Source: a virus
Reading direction: 5' to 3' (one strand)
DNA length: 30,986 nt
Virus record (IMG/VR): IMGVR_UViG_3300021959_003684
Coordinates: 1 to 30,986 of that record
Under the pieces are notes generated by a model. It was not told where the DNA came from. It did not search any database and saw only the letters and a program-made list of their open reading frames with translations. Both the position numbers and the translations under genes were made by a program. Positions 8,454 through 15,097 of the stretch are shown piece by piece (the stretch's first letter is position 1; each line of letters starts with the position of its first letter).

Positions 8454-8806
8454 TTTTGGCTGTCGCCCTTGGCTACACGGTAGTTATCCTCAACAGAGTC
8501 TGGGGTAGATACCTCCACTATAGTACCCTCTACTAGACAGGTAATACGGTGGGGAACAAGAGGAGGGTTATGCCAAGTGTCACCCTCTTTAAGCTCTTCT
8601 ACGTGCTCACTAGCATTCTCAGTATCAATCCAAGTTACTAAAAACTTACCAGTTAGGACAAACCATGTTTCATCCTTTTCTCTGTGAAAGTGCATTGAGA
8701 ACTTAGCACCCTGCTTAAAGTTCATGAACTTACCACAGTACTTATCATTAGTAACCCAGATAAGCTCTGATCCCCAACCCTTTTCTACTACACCCTCAAG
8801 CCGCAT
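8450..8806 (-). CDS. Single-domain cupin, sugar-phosphate isomerase type
   Basis: A 118-residue cupin like the C-terminal cupin of type II mannose-6-phosphate isomerases: EKGWGSE near residue 8, then GKFMNF, and metal ligands His39, His41 and Glu46 (SMHFHREKDE) and His86 (PHR). Such cupins bind a divalent metal and often isomerise phosphorylated or nucleotide sugars. It overlaps the kinase gene by 11 bases and the epimerase by 4, so it sits in the middle of the heptose set. It may supply a sugar isomerisation, possibly the missing GmhA step, but no residue proves the substrate. A non-catalytic binding role is also possible. Confidence 0.75.
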   Translation of the reverse strand: MRLEGVVEKGWGSELIWVTNDKYCGKFMNFKQGAKFSMHFHREKDETWFVLTGKFLVTWIDTENASEHVEELKEGDTWHNPPLVPHRITCLVEGTIVEVSTPDSVEDNYRVAKGDSQK

Positions 8807-9551
8807 TGTTTATTTCCTCTAGTGTGGGTGCATATACACCTATGTGCTGTACTGTGATTGAAGCAGCAACCATTGCAAACTTTATTGCTTCATCCATATT
8901 ATATTCTTCACAGTACTTATAGGCAAGAGCAGCTAGGAATGTATCACCAGCCCCACACACATCGAAGGCTTCCACTTTAGGTGGAGTGTAGGTCTTGTTA
9001 TTATACTCGACTTTCTTTGAGCCGTAAGTAACTATGAGGTCTTCTGTCAGCCTGTCAGAGGCTTCGTACTCATACTGGTTAATCTTAACAAAACATCCAT
9101 CAAAGATAGATAGATCTTTCTTCTTAGTATCAACAAAGATAGGACCACTGTACTTGCTTATAATCTCAGTGATGTCATCTTCGTTAAAGAAACCCTTGTT
9201 ATAGTCAGACACAATGACTACATCGTACTCGCTAAAGTCTTTATCTGCGGCATCAACAATTTGTTTAGAGATCTTTTCGTCTACTCTAAGGAGTTGCTGA
9301 CCAGTCTTACTGTCTAGGTATCTGTGTTTTCTCTCACTAAACTCTGTTACAATGTGAGCTTCAGCACCAAGAGCAAGTACGTTATTGAAGACGTTAAATG
9401 CCATGCCCTTCTTTGTGACAACCCTATCCATATCTAAGACAGGAACAGGGGCTTCTGGGCTTATTCTATTGATACTACCGTAGTGATAATCATCGTAGCA
9501 GCTGTCGCCTATCAATAAAATCTTGAATGGTTTTTGTCGTTGATTGACCAT
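8796..9551 (-). CDS. hldE1: D-glycero-beta-D-manno-heptose 7-phosphate kinase (HldE N-domain type), stand-alone
   Basis: A PfkB/ribokinase-family sugar kinase of about 251 residues. SINRISPEAPVPVLDM near the N-terminus matches the HldE kinase signature (TSRISPEAPVPV in E. coli). DYNKG (about 140) and the C-terminal DVCGAGDT with the catalytic Asp are present. It phosphorylates C1 of heptose 7-phosphate with ATP. It is about 60 residues shorter than the E. coli domain, with the lid region after LGAEAHIVTEF compressed. An upstream ATG at 9563 is in frame, but GAGAG five to six bases before the ATG at 9551 favours 9551. Either start overlaps the adenylyltransferase gene by more than 60 bases. 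In E. coli the two are one fused protein, kinase first; here they are separate and in the opposite order. Confidence 0.85.
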   Translation of the reverse strand: MVNQRQKPFKILLIGDSCYDDYHYGSINRISPEAPVPVLDMDRVVTKKGMAFNVFNNVLALGAEAHIVTEFSERKHRYLDSKTGQQLLRVDEKISKQIVDAADKDFSEYDVVIVSDYNKGFFNEDDITEIISKYSGPIFVDTKKKDLSIFDGCFVKINQYEYEASDRLTEDLIVTYGSKKVEYNNKTYTPPKVEAFDVCGAGDTFLAALAYKYCEEYNMDEAIKFAMVAASITVQHIGVYAPTLEEINNAA

Positions 9552-9903
9552 TGGTTCTCTCATAGAAGATTACTTTCTTACAGTACTCCTCCCCAATGAT
9601 TGGCTTCCCCTTCCAATCTGACCCCTTAACCATAATGTCAGGTTCAAATCTTCTTATAATTTCTATTAGCTCTTGGTCAGTGTTGAACACGGCAACATTA
9701 CTAACAGGCTTAAGAGATAGCATAAGACGTTTACGAATTGACAATGGGTTAAATGGTCTTCCTTCCCCCTTGTTATACTCAATACGTGTGTCTGTGTCAA
9801 TAGCAACTAGAAGATGATTACCCAAAGAAGAAGCATATTCAAGCATGTCAAGGTGACCTGAGTGTAGTACATCAAACGATCCGTTGACAAACACTTTCTT
9901 CAT
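9490..9903 (-). CDS. hldE2: Heptose 1-phosphate adenylyltransferase (HldE C-domain type), stand-alone
   Basis: A 137-residue nucleotidyltransferase of the HIGH superfamily. VNGSFDVLHSGH at residues 6-17 carries the HxGH nucleotide-binding motif. KGSDW (93-97) and NGQSTT (118-123) match the HldE C-terminal domain (KGGDY and GCSTT in E. coli) rather than TagD-type glycerol-3-phosphate cytidylyltransferases. It would join AMP from ATP to D,D-heptose 1-phosphate, giving ADP-D,D-heptose. It is divergent from gmhB, with only 29 bases between their starts, and the gmhB promoter overlaps its first codons. The ribosome site is weak. Confidence 0.87.
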   Translation of the reverse strand: MKKVFVNGSFDVLHSGHLDMLEYASSLGNHLLVAIDTDTRIEYNKGEGRPFNPLSIRKRLMLSLKPVSNVAVFNTDQELIEIIRRFEPDIMVKGSDWKGKPIIGEEYCKKVIFYERTNGQSTTKTIQDFIDRRQLLR

Positions 9904-9912
9904 TTGTAGTAT
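9884..9912 (+). promoter_or_regulatory. Sigma70-like promoter for gmhB
   Basis: TTGACA at 9884-9889, a 17-base spacer, then TAGTAT at 9907-9912. The predicted transcript starts near 9919, just before the strong ribosome site AAGGAGA ahead of the gmhB ATG at 9933. The -35 box lies inside the start of the oppositely oriented hldE2 gene. This explains how the only plus-strand gene can be expressed. Host-type promoter is inferred from consensus match. Confidence 0.65.
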
Positions 9913-9932
9913 CCAGTCTAAAAGGAGATCCG

Positions 9933-10580
9933 ATGTCCAGATTCAAACATATTATTGATCAAGAACCAAGTCAACAGGCTCAACAAGAACTTCCACCGGA
10001 TTGGCCTAAGGTATTTCCTAAGTCTATAGTCGGCTTAGACCGTGACGGTGTTATCAACATTGACAGGGGTTCTTACATTACTGACCCTGACGATTGGGAG
10101 CCTATCGAAGGTTCACTGGAGGCTATCCGTAAGCTAAGACTAAAGGGTTATAAGGTAGTTATCCTGACTAACCAAGGTGGCATTATAAAAAAGGAGCAGA
10201 CACACGAGCAAGTGGAAGCCATCCATCAACGTATGTTTGAGGTGTTTGGCAATGCTGGTATCTACTCCATTGATGGTTTGTTCTATTCTGAGTCTTCACT
10301 TAAGAATGACATCTTTGCTAAACCTAATCTTGGTATGTTCCACAGAGCAGAGAAAGAAATCTTTGGTGACAAGGCTAGGTTTAAACAAGGTGGCTTCTAC
10401 GTAGGTGACAAGATGTCCGATCTTAAAGCTGCGGAACGTATTGGTGCCACCCCGATCCTAGTACGTACTGGTCACGGAGTGGCTACGGAAGGAGAGTTGA
10501 AGAAGTTCTCTAAAGAGAAGCTAAGAAAGAAGACGAAAGTTTTCGACAACCTCCTCCGATTTGTTGAGAGGTTGCCTTAA
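9933..10580 (+). CDS. gmhB: D-glycero-D-manno-heptose 1,7-bisphosphate 7-phosphatase (GmhB-like HAD)
   Basis: A 215-residue HAD phosphatase of the HisB/GmhB group. It shows GLDRDGVIN with nucleophile Asp36 and acid/base Asp38, LTNQGG at 78-83, Lys130 in KPNLGM and VGDKMSDLKAA at 157-167. In the heptose pathway it removes the C7 phosphate. It carries a 30-residue N-terminal extension. The usual GmhB zinc loop (CxH...CxC before KP) is replaced by a short loop without Cys (YSESSLKNDIFAKP), so the substrate call rests partly on the neighbours; a polynucleotide-phosphatase-like HAD remains an alternative. It is the only plus-strand gene here, has its own promoter and a strong AAGGAGA ribosome site, and shares a palindromic TTAA with the stop of the convergent carbamoyltransferase gene. 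Confidence 0.8.
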   Translation: MSRFKHIIDQEPSQQAQQELPPDWPKVFPKSIVGLDRDGVINIDRGSYITDPDDWEPIEGSLEAIRKLRLKGYKVVILTNQGGIIKKEQTHEQVEAIHQRMFEVFGNAGIYSIDGLFYSESSLKNDIFAKPNLGMFHRAEKEIFGDKARFKQGGFYVGDKMSDLKAAERIGATPILVRTGHGVATEGELKKFSKEKLRKKTKVFDNLLRFVERLP

Positions 10581-12292
10581 GCAGCAGCCTCCCCCAAGTC
10601 TTCTACAACTGAGTCGTTGTAAGGGTAGTGTATCAACTTACCTACCTCCGGTAAGTACAAGTACTCAAGGTCTGAGTTCTTGATTGTACGTAGGGCATCC
10701 TCAAAGGTCTCTACGAGAGGCTCACCTGCTAGGTTAAAGCTCGTATTAAATACGATAGGTACACCCGTCTTATCTTTGAAGGCTTTGATAAGTCCGTAGT
10801 ACACAGGGTTCTGTTCTTCTGTCACAGTTTGGATACGGCAAGTACCGTCTACGTGTGTGATAGCAGGAACTTCACCATGCTTAGACAACTTGAAGTCCAT
10901 TGCATACATCATGAATGGTGACTCTTCCATTCCGTATGTCTCGAACCATTCCTCAAAGTCCTCTTGCAACATAGATCCAGCAAATGGACGGAACCACTCC
11001 CTACCTTTTACTTCGTTGACATGATCCTTACCTTTAGGGTCAGTGGGATCATAAAGGATAGAACGGTTACCTAGAGCACGAGGACCAGCCTCTGACCTAC
11101 CTTGGAACAATGTAACAATCTTACGATCAACTAGTAGAGTAGCAATGTCCTCTGGTGTTACATCTGTCGCCTCAATGTCCCCAAAGTCATAAGACTCTTC
11201 ACGTTCTGGTCCAAGGTATAAAGTGCTAAGGGGACGAACAGTCTTGTCCTTAGTCTCGGTGTAGTGGACCAGTTGAGCCAATCCTAGAGCAGTACCGCCA
11301 TCATGTGAAATAGGATCTACATAGATGTTCAGGTCAGGGAAACGTTTCTTGTAGTAGTAGTTGGCTACACAGTTAAGACCGTAACCACCAGCAATGACAA
11401 TGTTCTTCTTGCCCGTCATTGCCACAGCTTTTTCAATCAAGTCACCAACAAGACGTTGGGTTTCATCTTGGACTGCCCATGCTAGATTTTTAGCAGCTTC
11501 TGTAACTTTAGAAGGATCATTGTGCCAAGCTCGTGGGTCTTTATTAAGTGTTAAATATGGGTGACGTGTGTGATCAATGTGAGCACCAGCAGGATACTGA
11601 GGAATAAATACGTTCTTATTGCCTCGTCCTTCATAGAAGAGGGTAGGAATAAGGTCATCGTCTTTACCGTATGGTGCAAGACCCATAGTCTTACCAGCTT
11701 CAATGAACCCAAAACCAAGGTACTCAGATACAGCCTCATATGCTTTAACAAGGGTAATAGCTGAGTCCATTTCTACACCTGACCCAACTACACGTTGCGT
11801 GTCGGCATTACCACCGAAGGACTGAAAGACAGATTTAATACCATCCTCATAGCCACATTCAAAGATGGTCTCAGTCTCAAAACCAGGGTTCTTATTACCC
11901 TTTTCATCCAATTGGATCTCGTGGCGTGTTCCAGAACCATCTACGATAACAGCTACAGCATCTTCAAAACCTGAGTTATAAAAAGCTGCAGCAGCATGTC
12001 CAACGTGGTGAGCATGTCCTGCGTTTATGATCTTGACGTTAGGGTTGTGTTTACGAACCAAAGCACTGTAGGGGTCTTCACCTGTCCAAGGTAGCTGAGG
12101 CAGCTGTGTGCTTGTCCCACCAAGGACAATAATATCAATACCGTATTTTAAGCCTTCAAGGATACCCATAAGTGGGTTACCATCGTACTTACTACGGGAC
12201 AGTCGTTCCTCTTCAACATAGAACTCAAGCTTACCATCAACAAGGAGAGCAGCACTACCATTATGACCAGGGTTAATTCCTAGAATATTCAT
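10577..12292 (-). CDS. NodU/CmcH-family O-carbamoyltransferase
   Basis: A full-length 571-residue member of the NodU/TobZ family, which transfers carbamoyl from carbamoyl phosphate, through carbamoyl-adenylate, to a sugar hydroxyl. The N-terminal Kae1-like domain shows NPGHNGSAAL (8-16), the metal-binding cluster HAHHVGHA with His93, 95, 96 and 99, and VDGSG with Asp118. The central IAGGYGLNCVAN and SHDGGTALGLA blocks are typical. The C-terminal domain has GRSEAGPRALGNRSIL, WFRPFAGS and FNTSFNLAGEP. It lies one base after the glycosyltransferase gene. With ADP-heptose genes beside it, a carbamoylated heptose is the natural product guess; Pseudomonas aeruginosa LPS core is known to contain carbamoyl-heptose. 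Confidence 0.92.
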   Translation of the reverse strand: MNILGINPGHNGSAALLVDGKLEFYVEEERLSRSKYDGNPLMGILEGLKYGIDIIVLGGTSTQLPQLPWTGEDPYSALVRKHNPNVKIINAGHAHHVGHAAAAFYNSGFEDAVAVIVDGSGTRHEIQLDEKGNKNPGFETETIFECGYEDGIKSVFQSFGGNADTQRVVGSGVEMDSAITLVKAYEAVSEYLGFGFIEAGKTMGLAPYGKDDDLIPTLFYEGRGNKNVFIPQYPAGAHIDHTRHPYLTLNKDPRAWHNDPSKVTEAAKNLAWAVQDETQRLVGDLIEKAVAMTGKKNIVIAGGYGLNCVANYYYKKRFPDLNIYVDPISHDGGTALGLAQLVHYTETKDKTVRPLSTLYLGPEREESYDFGDIEATDVTPEDIATLLVDRKIVTLFQGRSEAGPRALGNRSILYDPTDPKGKDHVNEVKGREWFRPFAGSMLQEDFEEWFETYGMEESPFMMYAMDFKLSKHGEVPAITHVDGTCRIQTVTEEQNPVYYGLIKAFKDKTGVPIVFNTSFNLAGEPLVETFEDALRTIKNSDLEYLYLPEVGKLIHYPYNDSVVEDLGEAAA

Positions 12293-12293
12293 A

Positions 12294-13220
12294 TTACTTC
12301 ACCTTCTTTTCAATGTCTTTTACGATAGACTCGTACATTTTATTGATCTCTTCGTCTGTGAACTCTACAGTGCTTTCGTTCATACGATCAGCAAGGTGAC
12401 CCTCAAGACCAGAAATACGAATAGGTGAATAAACTTTAGGAGTGTCCCTTTCGATAATATTAAAGTAGTTAGGGTAGGTGGTATTAATAGCAAATGTTGA
12501 ACCAAGTACCACTGTACCTGGTTTATTCAAAGCCCTAGCCATGTGCTGACCGACAGAATCACAACCAATAAAGTAGTCGGCTGCGTCAATAAAAGCAGAC
12601 CACATACGCAGGTCAGCTTCTGGCTTCATAGTGTAAGTATCTTGTTCCATCCAAAAGTTTTTCTCTGCAAATAGTACAAGGTTGTACTTAGTTGAGAGCT
12701 TTTTAACAAGTTTGAGATACGTGTCAGGATTAATAGAACGAGATGATTGATCAAGCAAAGCATTTTCATTTGGCTTTTCCATAGATCGTCCAAATGGTTG
12801 GATTACTACGGTCTTTTGCTTCTGCTGTTGTTGCTTTACTTGTTGTATAAAGTTAGCAGCTTGAAGTTCTTCATTCCTATTTGTCTTAAGAATTGGAACA
12901 CCAAGGTCTGAGTGGTCATCTGTCTCGTTAATCAGATAGTCAAAGGCTTCTGCCAATGACTTCTCTTGTTTAAAGTAACCAGGAACACGATAAGGTTCAG
13001 GCGAGATAACTCTGTCAGCATCTAAAAGAAACTGCTCAAATGCACCCTTTTGGTCTGGGTTGAACACCTTGTCTTGTAGTTCAGGAATACCCCAGTATAG
13101 TGTGTCCCACCCACTGACTAAAATCCTGAAGTCACTGTTAGTTTTGTTGTATTTGATAAAGGCGGGGATTGCCGCAATAGCTCTACCAGCACCCCCATCA
13201 ATCATAAAGACGGTTTTCAT
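12294..13220 (-). CDS. GT9-like glycosyltransferase (heptosyltransferase type)
   Basis: A 308-residue GT-B protein resembling family 9 (WaaC/WaaF heptosyltransferases). The C-terminal donor domain is the clearest part: VVIQPFGRS, then LVLFAEKN, then GCDSVGQHMARALNKPG and VVLGST, matching the family pattern DSGxxHxAxAxxxP. A Gln/Lys-rich stretch (VKQQQQKQK) links the two domains. In the N-terminal loop GAGRAIAAIPA the Asp that is the presumed catalytic base of WaaC appears replaced by Arg. It is the first gene of the sugar operon, with a promoter and hairpin upstream. The neighbours suggest ADP-heptose as donor; the acceptor is unknown. Confidence 0.75.
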   Translation of the reverse strand: MKTVFMIDGGAGRAIAAIPAFIKYNKTNSDFRILVSGWDTLYWGIPELQDKVFNPDQKGAFEQFLLDADRVISPEPYRVPGYFKQEKSLAEAFDYLINETDDHSDLGVPILKTNRNEELQAANFIQQVKQQQQKQKTVVIQPFGRSMEKPNENALLDQSSRSINPDTYLKLVKKLSTKYNLVLFAEKNFWMEQDTYTMKPEADLRMWSAFIDAADYFIGCDSVGQHMARALNKPGTVVLGSTFAINTTYPNYFNIIERDTPKVYSPIRISGLEGHLADRMNESTVEFTDEEINKMYESIVKDIEKKVK

Positions 13221-13245
13221 TGTATCTTCTTTCTTATTATCATTA

Positions 13246-13264
13246 CAAGGCCATTACAGCCTTG
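13246..13264 (-). other. 5' leader hairpin of the sugar operon
   Basis: On the minus-strand RNA, CAAGGC pairs with GCCUUG around a 7-base loop. It starts within a few bases of the predicted transcript start of the promoter at 13272-13300. There is no U-run, so it is not a standard terminator; mRNA stabilisation or control of translation is possible. Confidence 0.55.
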
Positions 13265-13271
13265 GTGTATC

Positions 13272-13300
13272 AGTATAACTTAGTTTAGACCATTTGTCTA
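13272..13300 (-). promoter_or_regulatory. Sigma70-like promoter of the sugar cassette
   Basis: On the minus strand, TAGACA (13300-13295), a 17-base spacer and TATACT (13277-13272). Each box matches consensus at five of six positions. It lies in the 97-base gap upstream of the glycosyltransferase gene, so the cassette can be transcribed separately from the tail genes. Confidence 0.65.
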
Positions 13301-13314
13301 TAACCTAGTCTAGA
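13274..13314 (-). repeat. 16-bp imperfect direct repeat at the cassette promoter
   Basis: On the minus strand, TCTAGACTAGGTTATA (13314-13299) and TCTAAACTAAGTTATA (13289-13274) match at 14 of 16 positions and start 25 bases apart. The second copy includes the -10 box. They could be binding sites for a regulator or tandem promoter elements. Confidence 0.6.
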
Positions 13315-13317
13315 TCA

Positions 13318-13611
13318 TTAGTCACCAAAGAAACAACCGAAAAAGGTTGCAGAACACGATCCTGCCAAACAGTTTCCTTTTGGAATCACCATGTTCATCT
13401 CGAACACATTCGGACATAGATTATTTCCAAAAATACATACTCCACCTGTTGTAGTCGAACCTGCGTATGGGGTTGCGAAAATAGTTGTAACACAAAAATT
13501 TCTTGTTAATTCTGCACACGTCCTTGAATTACCTATACACATATTAACGTACTCAATTGGAGTAACAGTTGAGGCGTCTGCTGCGGGTGTGATATAATTA
13601 GTTAAAGGCAT
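13318..13611 (-). CDS. Small cysteine-rich protein (8 Cys in 97 aa)
   Basis: A 97-residue protein of unknown family with eight Cys spread from residue about 25 to the C-terminus, often flanked by Gly, Asn or Ser (IGNSRTC, GNNLC, KGNCLAGSC). There is no signal peptide or clear membrane segment. The ribosome site AAGGAA precedes the ATG, and the gene follows the 485-aa Cys-rich gene by 15 bases. The composition matches that neighbour and the fibre C-terminus, so it is probably part of the same tail or adhesin structure. Disulfide or metal-bound folding is possible. Function unknown. Confidence 0.65.
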   Translation of the reverse strand: MPLTNYITPAADASTVTPIEYVNMCIGNSRTCAELTRNFCVTTIFATPYAGSTTTGGVCIFGNNLCPNVFEMNMVIPKGNCLAGSCSATFFGCFFGD

Positions 13612-13626
13612 TTCATAATTTTCCTT

Positions 13627-15084
13627 TTATGTAGATTTGATACCATAAACTGTTAGTTTAGACGAAGGAGCTATGGAATAACCACGAGATGTAATAGTAG
13701 CTGCATCTGGCACTGCTGATTTAATACAGTAGTCTGTCCCTCCGTAGCATGAGGGAAGTACAAGACCCTCAAAAAATGTTTCGTCAAACAATGCTACCGT
13801 AGGTTCATCTGTAATCCCTGTTGCATAGTCCTCTGTTAACATAGAGTATAAAGCATAAGTATTTCCTAAAGAAGTTAGGCAACAAGAAGAGTCTCTGAAG
13901 TAGATAGTATCATTAAACATACAAGCACCATTGTAGATGAAAGGGTTGGTAAAGTCTACGGTACAAATACATCTATAACAACAATCACATTGCCTCATTG
14001 TTATGATACCGGCACCTGAAAGATTACAGAAACCACCGTCTTTATAGAAGACTGCAATCCAAGTTTGACATTTTTCTGACCAGTAAGCACCAACGTTCAC
14101 AGTGTTTCTTGAACCATCAACAATGCTTTCATTTTCCCTGCAAATCCGACCAATGCAACACACATTTCCAGAACAAAGGTTAAAAGTAGTTAGATTTCTG
14201 CAATCCGCCCCATTGCATCCAGGAGTGGTAAAGATACGGCAAGCAAAACAACCCTTCTGTGCAGTAGAGAGGAAATGTCTTCCGCAACAATAGTATGCGC
14301 AGAAAGCACCGTTTCTACAACAGTTCATAGTGGGAATCCCACAGTTCCAAGCATCTTGGTTACAAGACATATCCCAAGCTCTAAGACAGTTACTGCCGCA
14401 AATGAATATAAGAATATCATCTTGGAACATAGGAATTTGACAAACACTAAAACCAACATGGCAGATACAGCAATTACAATAAGCTTTTGATACGTTAAAG
14501 TAACGATCAGTACAGTTACAATTTTCAAAAGTTGAGACAAGGTAAGAGCAATTATTGGTAATTCTTTTAGAACCATATTGACCTATATTGTTGTTGTCTG
14601 TATTTGAACATGCGTGACTTGCGCCACAAAGAACTGGAAGTGTTGCACCAGCCTCTTCTATGCCATTTACCGCACAAGAATCAAAACGGCAGATGTTTGC
14701 AAAACAATCGGATCTATTAATACACAGACCAGTCCAAAAATCATCGGCACAATTTGTGACGTAATACGTCATTTTTGAAACAGTGGAGTCACTATACTTT
14801 AGAGGATAATTACCTGTAGTGTCTTTGACACATAGTGTTGAGCTTGGCGGTACAATAAAAGTACCAGAAGCAGAAGTCTTCAGATCTGTATGAACTTTAT
14901 GTCCGTCTAGCTCAAGATCTAGTTTGTAATTGAAAGAACTTGAAGTGCAATTGTCTGTTTTATATACATCTCTGATAATAAAAGATGTACTTGAATCAGT
15001 CGTAATAACAGCCTGAGTAGCATCACTTCCTAGTGTTGAGTCAGTTAATGTAGTATCTACTATTCTACAGAATTGATCTGCCAT
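13627..15084 (-). CDS. Extremely cysteine-rich tail-associated protein (about 47 Cys in 485 aa)
   Basis: A 485-residue protein with about 47 Cys by hand count, nearly 10 percent. Most lie between residues 100 and 410, including CC pairs and short CxC motifs (AYCNCCICHVG, YYCCGRH, QCDCCYRCICT). The N-terminal about 100 residues and the C-terminal about 70 are Cys-poor, beta-rich and Thr/Ser-rich like tail-fibre domains. There is no signal peptide. A strong ribosome site (AAGGAAAAG) precedes the ATG, 13 bases after the fibre gene. The position next to the fibre suggests a receptor-binding or tip protein. The Cys spacing is irregular and fits no zinc-finger, EGF or ferredoxin pattern I know. Metal cluster binding or dense disulfides after release are the options. 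Confidence 0.75.
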   Translation of the reverse strand: MADQFCRIVDTTLTDSTLGSDATQAVITTDSSTSFIIRDVYKTDNCTSSSFNYKLDLELDGHKVHTDLKTSASGTFIVPPSSTLCVKDTTGNYPLKYSDSTVSKMTYYVTNCADDFWTGLCINRSDCFANICRFDSCAVNGIEEAGATLPVLCGASHACSNTDNNNIGQYGSKRITNNCSYLVSTFENCNCTDRYFNVSKAYCNCCICHVGFSVCQIPMFQDDILIFICGSNCLRAWDMSCNQDAWNCGIPTMNCCRNGAFCAYYCCGRHFLSTAQKGCFACRIFTTPGCNGADCRNLTTFNLCSGNVCCIGRICRENESIVDGSRNTVNVGAYWSEKCQTWIAVFYKDGGFCNLSGAGIITMRQCDCCYRCICTVDFTNPFIYNGACMFNDTIYFRDSSCCLTSLGNTYALYSMLTEDYATGITDEPTVALFDETFFEGLVLPSCYGGTDYCIKSAVPDAATITSRGYSIAPSSKLTVYGIKST

Positions 15085-15097
15085 TTTCTTTTCCTTT

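Noticed and set aside
12294-13220. Autotransporter-type protein heptosyltransferase (BAHT) that would glycosylate the phage fibre
   Set aside because: Attractive beside a Thr/Ser-rich fibre, but the known enzymes bind iron through four Cys and this protein has essentially one Cys, so the specific family call is not supported.
13627-15084. Diversity-generating retroelement target in the Cys-rich protein
   Set aside because: Many residues could arise from AAY codons, but no template repeat, reverse transcriptase or accessory gene is visible in the window, and no paired near-repeat was noticed.
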